This document shows, piece by piece, positions 49,600-58,551 of a stretch of 64,000 nt of DNA (position 1 is the stretch's first letter; every line of letters begins with the position of its first letter). A program made the position numbers and the translations under genes. The notes below the pieces were generated by a model, which was given only the letters and a program-made list of their open reading frames with translations, had not been told where the DNA came from and searched no databases. The DNA is from Hormiphora californensis (Eukaryota; Ctenophora; Tentaculata; Cydippida; Pleurobrachiidae). The stretch is from NCBI GenBank assembly GCA_020137815.1, contig CM035354.1, positions 4,420,796 to 4,484,795 on the forward strand. The letters run 5' to 3'.

Positions 49600-52523
49600 A
49601 TGTCCGCTCTCTTGTCAATAAAACTGGAGGTGTTATTTCACATCTGGAAGACGCTGATTGTGATATCTGTCTCATACAGGAAACATTTTTAAAGTCCACA
49701 GACACGGGAAAACTCCAAGAAATCAGAGATAATGGATGGGATATATTCTCATGCCCCAGAGGAGATCGAGGAGGTGGGGGGATTGGAATTCTCTTTCGAG
49801 ATGGCTTGGTTCTTCGACAGTGTCCGGTGAAGACTAAGTATAAATCATTTCAAGTTCAAGAGGTTCTCATCAGTGACAGGGACCAACCGAAGAGACTCTG
49901 TAATATTTACCGCCCTCCATACACACCGAAGTCAAGACTTACGGAGGCAACTTTCCTGTCGGAGTTTGGTGACTACCTCTCTGAGCTTGTTATGAAACAA
50001 GGTACCCCGATTATCGCTGGAGACCTAAATTTCCAGGTGCAAGATGCTAACAACTTCTATTCGAGGAAACTGTTGGAGCTCCTGGATTCGTTTGACCTTC
50101 GACAAAGGGTACCACTGTTGCCTACTCATAGGCATGGAGGCACCTTGGATCTGGTGATAACTACGAGAGAAACTGCTCTGGATGACATATCCATCTTTCC
50201 AAATGGTACTACTTCAGATCACTTCCTGGTGCGGTTTGGGATTCAAGTGAGACCTGACCTGTCTAACTCCCGTCTGAAGAAATCAGTGTTTCGAGAATAT
50301 GTGGACTACAAGTCAATGGATTTGGAGGGATTTAAAGAGGACTTGAAGAAAGCAGATTTTGAGGAAGGGAGGGATCCAGAGGAGGGTGTTGTGAACTTCT
50401 ATCGTTGGCTGGAAGGGATAGTGGAAAAGCGAGTACCGAGGAAGCGGGTGAGGACGGGGAAAAAGTTTAAGCCGTGGAGGGATGAGGAACTTAGGGGATT
50501 ACTTCGTAAGAGGAGGAGTGCGGAACGGTATTGGCGGAAACATGGAACTGAGGATGCGAAGCGGAGATTTAATGATCTGAAGAAACTGTATGGAAATATG
50601 GATAAGGACAAGAGGTCACTTTTCATCAAAGAGGATTTGGATGCAGTCAAAGGGGATCCGAAGAAACTACAAAATAAACTCCAAAAACTCCTGGGAAAGG
50701 CTGAAACTATTCTCCCTGAAACTACTAGCTCTAAGAGCTTGGCTGATGATTTCTCACAGTTTTTTAGTTCCAAAGTGACCAAAATTCGGAACCAAGTTAA
50801 CGAAGAACAGCAACAAGCTGGTGAATTTGAGGAACCTGGAAGAACTTGTCATACAACGTGGAAGGAATTCAGAGAGGTATCTGAGGAGGAACTTGTTTCA
50901 ATTGTGAAATCTATGTCAAGTAAACACTGCGACCTTGACCCATTACCCACTTGGGTAGTTAAGGAGTGTATACGGGAACTTGCTCCTGTATTAACATCAA
51001 TGGTGAACCACTCTCTCCATCATTCAACAGTAGCAGAAACTCTCCAGAAGGCGATCGTGTTCCCTACTATTAAGAATATGTATGGGGATCGGGAAGCTCT
51101 CAGTAACTACCGTCCTGTTTCGAATATTCCATTCCTTTCGAAGCTCCTGGAGAAGGTAGTTCTCACGCAGCTAAATGATTACCTTGAACGGAATTCTCTT
51201 TTGGGCAAGCACCAGTCTGGTTATCGTGTTGGGCACAGCTGTGAAACTCTGTTAGCCAGCATGTTTGATGATGTATTAGGCGAGATGGATAAAGGAAATG
51301 TAGTGGCTCTCATTTGTTTGGACATGAGTGCTGCATTTGATACAGTGGATCATCGAAAGTTGTTGGAGGTGTTGCAGAATCGGTTTGGAGTTGATGGCGA
51401 TCCTCTTCAATGGTTTAAGAGCTACCTGAGTTCCAGATCTTTCAGAGTCTCTGTGGGTGATTGTCTTTCGGAAACCCTGGCCTTACTATGTGGAGTACCC
51501 CAGGGGTCCCTTCTTGGTCCAATTTTGTTTCTACTATACATTGAAGCTGTGCAAGACATTGTGGAGCCTTATGGTCTTCGGATAAAACTATACGCGGATG
51601 ACTCCCAGCTCTATGTGAGTCTGGTTCCTACGGATTCTACTGGCTGGTCGGAGGCAAAGGTGGATATTGAGGAATGTCTGGCAAAGGTGAAGAGGTGGAT
51701 GGTAGGACAGTGGTTGAAGTGCAACGAGGCTAAGACAGAATTCATCCTCCTTGGAAAACGCAGTTCGTTAAGTAAAGTCACTTTCGATCCAGTAATCAAC
51801 TTCGGTGGAACAGAAATCTTCCCTAGTGAATGTAGTGGAACAGATGGTAAGACACTAGGAATTCTCTTGGATCACAATCTAAATCTTGAACGACAGGTTA
51901 ATAATGTGAGGAAACAGTGTGGACTGATATTACGGAATCTCTGGCAATTACACAAGTGTTTTGATGTTACAACAAAGATCATGTTGGTGAAACAGTTGAT
52001 CATTTCCAGAATTGATTACAGCAATATTTTGTATTGTGGACTTCCTGGCCGAGTTCTGAGCGGGCTCCAGAAACTTCTCAATGCCTGTGTTCGATTTGTA
52101 TTTAACCTCCATGGACACCAGGACAACTATATGGAGTATTTCAGGCAGTGTCATATTTTACCGATCTCCTACAGGCTGGACTTCAAAGCCTGTTTGATTG
52201 CCTATAAAATAGTCAATGGAACAGCCCCGTGTTATCTCCAGGATTTGGTGCCACGTGATGAGACTTGGGGAACCTCTAGGACTACGAGGATGACTAATGT
52301 TCCGGATCCCTATAGGTTAAAACATCCAAAGATGACCAGTATTAATGCCAACTCTAAGTTGAGACGTAGGAGGTTATCAGTATTCCTGCCTTCTGTCTGG
52401 AATGAGCTTCCCCTTGAGCTCAGGTCAATCCCCAACGTGGAAACCTTCAAAACCCGGCTGAAAACACATCTCTTCGTTGGTGCATTTGGAGTGGGTGATG
52501 GGGAACCCATGGCTGAGTTGTAA
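49536..52523 (+). CDS. LINE ORF2, endonuclease-reverse transcriptase
   Basis: The enzyme for target-primed reverse transcription, about 995 residues if entered by frameshift at 49536. An APE-type endonuclease comes first (LNVRSLVNK, LIQETF, GDLNFQ, GGTLDLVITT, TSDHFLV, roughly residues 18-240). The reverse transcriptase follows (NYRPVSNIPF, KHQSGYRVGHSC, LDMSAAFDTVDH, GVPQGSLLGPILF and the catalytic YADDSQLY). The C-terminal domain ends GVGDGEPMAEL. No in-frame ATG exists before or near the endonuclease start; the first lies well inside it (ELVMKQG, near 49990). This makes independent initiation unlikely. The ORF is uninterrupted, so enzymatic potential seems intact. Confidence 0.9.
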   Translation, partial: PVLDEDKGGTTQEKTWKIGTLNVRSLVNKTGGVISHLEDADCDICLIQETFLKSTDTGKLQEIRDNGWDIFSCPRGDRGGGGIGILFRDGLVLRQCPVKTKYKSFQVQEVLISDRDQPKRLCNIYRPPYTPKSRLTEATFLSEFGDYLSELVMKQGTPIIAGDLNFQVQDANNFYSRKLLELLDSFDLRQRVPLLPTHRHGGTLDLVITTRETALDDISIFPNGTTSDHFLVRFGIQVRPDLSNSRLKKSVFREYVDYKSMDLEGFKEDLKKADFEEGRDPEEGVVNFYRWLEGIVEKRVPRKRVRTGKKFKPWRDEELRGLLRKRRSAERYWRKHGTEDAKRRFNDLKKLYGNMDKDKRSLFIKEDLDAVKGDPKKLQNKLQKLLGKAETILPETTSSKSLADDFSQFFSSKVTKIRNQVNEEQQQAGEFEEPGRTCHTTWKEFREVSEEELVSIVKSMSSKHCDLDPLPTWVVKECIRELAPVLTSMVNHSLHHSTVAETLQKAIVFPTIKNMYGDREALSNYRPVSNIPFLSKLLEKVVLTQLNDYLERNSLLGKHQSGYRVGHSCETLLASMFDDVLGEMDKGNVVALICLDMSAAFDTVDHRKLLEVLQNRFGVDGDPLQWFKSYLSSRSFRVSVGDCLSETLALLCGVPQGSLLGPILFLLYIEAVQDIVEPYGLRIKLYADDSQLYVSLVPTDSTGWSEAKVDIEECLAKVKRWMVGQWLKCNEAKTEFILLGKRSSLSKVTFDPVINFGGTEIFPSECSGTDGKTLGILLDHNLNLERQVNNVRKQCGLILRNLWQLHKCFDVTTKIMLVKQLIISRIDYSNILYCGLPGRVLSGLQKLLNACVRFVFNLHGHQDNYMEYFRQCHILPISYRLDFKACLIAYKIVNGTAPCYLQDLVPRDETWGTSRTTRMTNVPDPYRLKHPKMTSINANSKLRRRRLSVFLPSVWNELPLELRSIPNVETFKTRLKTHLFVGAFGVGDGEPMAEL

Positions 52524-52877
52524 TGTTTGTTGTAGTTGTGGGGCCTGCGGGCAATCAGTGTCATCCTCTCTCTAGCCATGTTATTATTTCACTACCTAGT
52601 ATCCTTTTTCCTAGCAGGTGTAAGTAAAGTGTTTTGAATTTATATCCACAGGTTTATGGGACCAGTTATTCCTTCAGTTTTATAAGTCCAGTTAATTTAG
52701 TCTTACAATATACTGTTCTTTTTTCAACCAGAGTGTTCGTGTGTGTCATATATTTAATCGAGGATATACCGCTCTGATGACTCGTCGGAGCATTGCCAAT
52801 ATTTTGACATGTTTCCGTCGGGTATGGGCGGTATATAAGCGCGGAATATTATTATTATTATTATTATCAACCTAACT

Positions 52878-53626
52878 CACTTTGTACCCCCTCCCTCCTC
52901 CGAGCACTATCTCCACATCCTGCATTCTCTCACATTCGTCTGATGGATATCAAATAACAGGCCCTTGTCTCTTGCACAAAGCACGTCCCTCTAGATAAAG
53001 ACTAAGACGATAAAACTGTGTACGGCAGAATGAAAAGAATTTAAGAAGCCTGAAGGCTGAAGCCTGAAGCACTGTACTGTAAAAACTAAAAAGTGAACAA
53101 TGAGATTATTATAAAAACAATCTTAGATGATGCAAAACTTGCTTTTATTACTCTGCTGTTATGAACTGCCCCCAAAAACGAAGAACAACAATAACACAGA
53201 AGCACGTGTACTGTGTTGTTATATAGTACGTGTGGGAATGTCTGACGTCATCATAACACTGCTGACGTCACGTTTTCTCCCACACAACAACATTGTCCCT
53301 TCCTTCTATCTTGTAATATGTTTTATCCAAATCTAGTTTAAATTCCTACGCACTCATTTATCCCTCACTCGAACGAACTCCATATTTTTTCACATACCGT
53401 ACCCCAATAAACAGAGGAATTCTTTTCCAGTTTTTTTTCTCCGGAATAACTTCCTAGAAATATATTTCCAGGTCAGGACTGTCTATGTCACACTGAGGAG
53501 GAACACTGGCCAGGATTATCTGATAACGATCATTCAATCAGTAGATAGATTCGTACACGACTTTCCATCCGACTAAGATTGAAGCCTTCAAACCATGTTT
53601 CTTTGGTGCTCTCAGAAAACGTACTC
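52878..53626. other. Intergenic, no gene recognised
   Basis: Unique-looking sequence following the LINE target duplication. A few short ORFs, none with domain evidence. Confidence 0.35.
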
Positions 53627-54086
53627 ATGGTTGCATTTTGTGATGAGCGGAGGGACCAACTGCTTGAGTCACTGAAGCGACTGGCAAAGAAATTACTTAG
53701 GTTGTGATGTTGATGATGAGAAGAAAATGCGAACTGCAAGTGCTAGGTGTCAACTGATTGATGTGATATTAAAGATGTTTGCTAAATGGGTGGACTATGT
53801 CGTTTCAAATGATTGCCCTAAAAAACGGGTGAAGAGGCCTGAGAGTGAGAGTGAGATTGTGTATTTGGAACACTTCTCGGAACTTTCTGATTCCTTGGGA
53901 AGTTTGGTAGATTTGAGCAAAAGGCAGTATGACCTCAAAACTATTTTCATAGTGATAAAACAGATGGTCTGCCAAACAAACGTATTCCATGGTGCAGCAG
54001 CTTCAGTTTTTAACTTTCGAGAACTTGAAATACTCACAGAAAAAGATAAGTTCCTCTTCCAGATTAAATGTCGAGATTGCCAGTGA
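53627..54086 (+). CDS. Unrecognised protein, possibly partial
   Basis: From ATG 53627 the frame encodes MVAFCDERRDQLLESLKR and, after removing one T of TT at 53702-53703, continues CDVDDEKKMRT through WVDYVVSNDC to a stop at 54084-54086, about 152 residues. The frame is open upstream to 53549 and an AG acceptor-like sequence lies just before it, so this may be the last exon of a longer gene. The protein is alpha-helical in character, with mixed charge and no membrane segment. No family recognised. A decayed retrocopy is also possible. Confidence 0.4.
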
Positions 54087-54443
54087 TTTGGGATGCTGTC
54101 TTGTTAAACAGATTATCCACTGAAAGAATAATGTGTTTGTTGCGCTGAATAATATGATGTAGAAGCGGGCGATCCTAAAGTTTTTCAAGATTATAGAAAG
54201 ATTTTCGTGAGAAGTCAGAGGTGTTGATTTAGATATGTCTTGAAAAACTTTGTATTTTAGCAACACTCGCTGTTTTTGAACGAAGGGCTTAAAAAATCAA
54301 ATTGAAACTTTACATCATTTCATCAACAAGAATAAACAATAAATTAACACAGACAATCACCAACTACAAACACATACAGTTTCAGTGTTCAATAATCTCA
54401 CTCTCTGATCTCCGACACTATCTATTGTTCTCTAATTTATTCT

Positions 54444-56520
54444 CTAGCTATGAATAGTAAAAACACCGGTAATATTGAGGACTGCTACCACTAGGAACAT
54501 AAGGTAGAGTCCGAACAGGTAAAACCCGTACCATCGCCTAACATTGAACCTCATCAGCGGTATCGCCACCAAGTGGGAGCATATCGTGAACATGAGGAAC
54601 CCAGAGGAAATAATGAGACTGTCTCCCAGTTTCAACTCCAAATTCTTGCCGTTTTTTATGATGGAGAGAGTGGACGCTAGACCTATACCCAGTAACATGT
54701 TGAGACAAGGTCCACCGATGCACGCTGATACCGCCATTTGTGGGTAACCCTGTTTTGCCATGGCCACATCTGATACAAGATCCCCGACACTGTTAGCCCA
54801 GGAGAGCACTGTGAGACCGAGGATTGCACTGCTGATTGCAAATATATGCCCGAATGTAGAGAGAAGAGCTACAATCTCACTGGCGACAGTGTAAATCCAC
54901 ATGATGCTCATAAAGAAGCCCAGTAGAGTGAACACTGGCTTGTAGTAGCAGGGGTTCTCTCCCTGTGATGACGTCAGCAGAATGATGGCCGTAATGAGGA
55001 TTCCCTATGACTGCCACAACCAGGGGAACTGGGACGGAGAGGACGGTCTTGTTAGTGAACCCCAGGAGGAAGACTGCTGCAAGGGGACATATGGTGAAGT
55101 GGAGGGCATTCAGGAGCTTGTTCCAGCCGTATAAAGGTAGGGTGAGATCAACTACTGGGATGGTTAGGGTGAAGACAAGGTTTGCTGGGACTGAAACTAT
55201 GTCAAATATTTTATCCTTCAGGGAGAATTCTTCATCCCAATCCTTGAGATGTAGGGGATTTATTCCTGCTATAAAGTTTAGTATGACCTGTTGTGCTGCT
55301 CCTCGGCTGTAGGACGGGTACTCGTACGAGGAGTTAGTCCGTTGAATCCCTCCAAGGCTAACATCCGGTCTCAGCAGGGGTGTCTCAGCGGTGCTAATCC
55401 TGGACCCTGTCCTCTCTCTTGTTCCGTCTGCGAGGTATGGGAAACTTTGTGCTACAGCAAGAGCCCGGGCAATTGCATGTGATTTGATCCCCGGGACCTC
55501 TGTCCAACTATCCTCATTTTCATAAAGGTCATCATCCTGGATGTTGTCATCGACATCATTATCAATAATGGGAATACTCTCCCGATCATCGGCCACACCC
55601 AGATCCCGATATGCCACATCTTCTGCGTAGTCAGTATCCACGGTAACGGGATTCACCAGAATACTCCCTCCTCGTGTCTTGATGAACCGCTGGAAGACAA
55701 ACCTGCCAACTATTACTAGACCAACATAGACTCCATACAGGACGATGTATCCAATGGCTGTAGCTAGGTTTAGTTGTTTGTGGTAGCAGTTGTACCAGGT
55801 CCAGTAGATGGCTCCCAGGTAGAAGATACAATCCCTGAAGAAGGGTCTCCTGGCGATATTGAAACCATCTTGGGATATGGTGACAGCTCCAATCACCATG
55901 GTGTTCACAAACAAACCAGCACCAAACATGGCACCCAGCGCAAGGAAGTTTGTACTGAGTTGCCCCGCCCCGAGAGCCACAATGCTACTAAAAATGTCGG
56001 GTGCTCCGTTACCCAGCGCTAGGAATGTCACCCCCGCTACGTTCTGGGAGAGCCGGAGCATTTTTGAGATGACCGTGAGGGCTGGACAGAAGAATTCCTC
56101 CGCTGTGATGGCGAGGCATATAAACAGGTAGGCGGTCCATAGGAAGAGAACTATATCAGCTAGAGGTATTACTGCGGGTAATGTACAAAACGGGAACTGG
56201 AGGTAGTGGATAAGAGCATCGTTATCCGAACAAGAGTCTGTTGTCTGGATGAACTCGCATTTGTTGGCGGCGGGGAGGTCACGGAAATGCCCACAGTTAA
56301 CCATGGAGCCTAAAACATAGAATTTGGTTATCTCGTGAGTTATTAGAAGAACTTGAGTAATAAATTGTAAGTGAGTAAAAGTGTTCAGCAAGCAGACTGC
56401 AGAGTTCCAACTTCCGTGCACATCCATTATGAAAATAACAAGCAGAGAGAAGCTCTGAGATATCATTGACGTTGTCAACACTACGATAATCTCAAAATAA
56501 ACAATGTACTGTAGTGCCAT
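54444..56520 (-). CDS. NCLX-type sodium/calcium exchanger (SLC8B1-like)
   Basis: A cation/Ca2+ exchanger of the NCLX branch, which in animals exports Ca2+ from mitochondria in exchange for Na+ or Li+. Intronless; about 691 residues from ATG 56520, somewhat longer than human NCLX. The first alpha-repeat reads GVTFLALGNGAPDIFSS. The second reads GLTVLSWANSVGDLVSD, followed by AKQGYPQMAVSACIGG. Between the two hydrophobic halves is a long acidic cytosolic or matrix loop with DNDVDDNIQDDDLYENED. One surplus base in CCC (55003-55005) breaks the frame just before GILITAIILLTSSQGE. Both halves match the family, so an assembly error is likely. Localisation is inferred from the family. Confidence 0.88.
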
Positions 56521-56884
56521 TAAGTCACCAAAATGCTAAACAAATAAATAGTGAGAGAAACTCAATTCAAAGCGGCTTTTCGGTGTGAAGAACTTGTTGC
56601 CGAATTTGTTTGGGCAATGGTTACGTAAATGGCCAAGACTCATGACATAGATATAATAGAATTGTCATTTGTCAAGATCTGTTAGAACACTGAATAGCAA
56701 TCAGATGAACGGTACACCCGCCGCACGGTGCAGACGTGACTGCGGCGTTCATTTCTCAGACTTTTATGGAGTATGCTAGATCCAGTAACCATCATCATCA
56801 TAATCTTCAAATTGCTTAAATTTTAAACACATTGGGTTTAAAGGAGGGGCACACCGCCCACGAATCTTACTTTTTTACGGATTC
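56521..56884. other. Upstream region of the exchanger gene
   Basis: No ORF. Likely includes the exchanger's promoter and 5' UTR; nothing specific recognised. Confidence 0.35.
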
Positions 56885-56957
56885 AATGAGGCCCCTCGGA
56901 AATGTTCAAGTCTTAATGAACTTAATGAAACACTTTATTACACAATCATAAAAGGTG

Positions 56958-57395
56958 TCAGTCTCTCCGACCTCCCCCCTTCGCCCGAACCGCTAGTACC
57001 CAATCCAAGATTGAATTCCCATTCTGAGTCACATAACCCCTCACGGGTGGATTGTCCGGGTACTGATCGAGCCACCGTCCCAGCACGACCTTAAACGTGT
57101 CCAAAGTCTCTGCCGTGTTGACATTTTTCGGTAATGCATTCCATAACCGAGCAGACCTTACACCGAAGGAGTTGAAGTATTTTGTTGATATTGACTTCTG
57201 TGCTCCGCTGTACAGGTTTGGAACTTCGGCTTTTATTCCAAGCCGTTCGTGATGATAAAACCGGGTTCCGGTGCTATTTGGGGCGACACCATTGTTGATT
57301 TTCCATAGCTGAATAATAGTGTATCGTTCTCTTCGTCTTTGTAACGACATGAGGTGGAGTTTTTTCATTCGCTCCCAGTAGTCGAGGTTTTCCAT
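56958..57395 (-). pseudogene. Non-LTR retrotransposon ORF2 C-terminal fragment
   Basis: The frame encodes NLDYWERMKKLHLMSLQRRR, then ERYTIIQLWKINNG, SARLWNALPKNVNTAETLDT and FKVVLGRWLD, the characteristic tail downstream of the reverse transcriptase in Jockey/CR1-like elements. The open frame continues upstream to about 57437 (IQRFFTRRIEG). No reverse transcriptase core is present. It belongs to a different family from the 48-52.9 kb LINE. Confidence 0.8.
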
Positions 57396-57443
57396 TCCCT
57401 CAATCCTTCTTGTAAAGAACCGTTGGATGTTCTCAAGGGCCTG

Positions 57444-57545
57444 TCATGCACAATCAAGTCACGCCCACCAATCACAGCTCAGAACGCGCGGAGTGCTTCG
57501 CGCGTTCTGTGCTGTGATTGGTGGGCGTGACTTGATTGTGCATGA
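57444..57545. repeat. 102-bp near-perfect hairpin
   Basis: TCATGCACAATCAAGTCACG and the following CCCACCAATCACAGC-type arm are mirrored exactly up to AGAACGCGCG/CGCGCGTTCT around GAGTGCTT. Such a hairpin is typical of a miniature foldback element. Confidence 0.85.
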
Positions 57546-57571
57546 CTTGAACATTTCCGAGGGGCCTCATT

Positions 57572-58551
57572 CAGGCAAATTTTGAAAAGTCTGAAAATTT
57601 TTAGATTTTGAGATCTGCAAAAACTTTGCATTTTAAAATTTTATTTTATTTCTGAAACGGGCGCGCGCGCATCAAAAACGCGCAAATAAATAACGCGCGT
57701 TAAGTTGATCCAAAATGACGTGGATCGCCACTGTTGGGTACTGAAAACATTCAGTGAATCTGATCATTAAAAGACCTTCAGCTAAACAAATTAAAACTCA
57801 GTTATTTTACTTTCAGGGATAAGAAACTCGGCTTATAAATAATTTATTATTCAACATTTAAAAACATAATTTTACAGAGAAGCCAATTTTTACGTCACAC
57901 CAGATTTAAAATATGACGTTTTAAATGGAATATCACGAAAAGTTTAATATTTTTGGTTGTTTTCACACTTTCTTACGCCAGTTTTATCGAGCCGTAAAAT
58001 AGCTAAATGTATCCCTGTCAATTTACGGGTTTATAAGCCGCTAAACACCACACTCACACACAAACAAATCACGCTGTTACAAACAGAAAACAGTCACACT
58101 AAGAAAATTACACACTTAGCGACCGGCGATTTTTATCTAACTCTCATTTTCCATAAACTCCAGGTTTTTAACAAATAGAAAATATAGCCCTCAAGGCGGG
58201 GGATTGTTCTAAAGCTACTCACACTCACACAAGCACTGCTCTTCTGAACAAACACAAACACAGTTCCTGTAACTCGGTCTGCCATTAACAAAAACGTAAA
58301 ATTAAAAAAAGCATATTGTTTTCATTATTTGATCCTAATAATAAACCAGATTGTTCGTGCCGTAAACGAATTCAGTAATTCACCCTTGCACTCTCTCATT
58401 GAAAAAAAAGATAACCCGGGCTATTGGAAAAATATCACTCTCTTTGCAGTTTCAATGTTCATGTTTCAATAACCTGACCTCGATTAGTTCTTTACAAATA
58501 TCAAACAGTAAATATATAAACAAAAGTAAAAGGGGCTGTAATGTAGCTATA
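57572..58551. other. Intergenic downstream of the plexin gene
   Basis: AT-rich with some CGCGCG words near 57660. Only short ORFs without domain evidence. Contains the plexin 3' UTR on the minus strand. Confidence 0.4.

Larger units (their letters stand above)
48122..52868 (+). mobile_element. Full-length CR1/L2-like non-LTR retrotransposon
   Basis: A two-ORF LINE of about 4.7 kb: 5' UTR, ORF1 (48358-49599), overlapping ORF2 (49536-52523), a 340-base 3' UTR, and a 3' tail of ATT/TTA repeats (about 52848-52867). AACCTAACT occurs at 48113-48121 and again at 52869-52877, a candidate 9-bp target-site duplication defining both ends. ORF2 has an APE-type endonuclease and a reverse transcriptase. 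The microsatellite tail and domain order fit the CR1/L2/Rex1 group; exact clade needs a phylogeny. With both ORFs uninterrupted and a near-identical truncated sibling at 46.4 kb, the family is probably recently active. Confidence 0.9.
56885..57571. mobile_element. Inverted-repeat-bounded insert with a LINE tail
   Basis: A 26-base perfect inverted repeat (AATGAGGCCCCTCGGAAATG continuing TTCAAG at 56885-56910; its mirror at 57546-57571) bounds a segment with a non-LTR retrotransposon C-terminal fragment and a 102-bp perfect-type hairpin adjoining the right end. It may be a LINE fragment next to a MITE or a composite non-autonomous element that captured a LINE tail. Confidence 0.7.

Noticed and set aside
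54877-55002. Alternative C-terminus of the exchanger (NPHYGHH)
   Set aside because: It is out of frame with the conserved second alpha-repeat; the other frame continues family sequence across the same bases.
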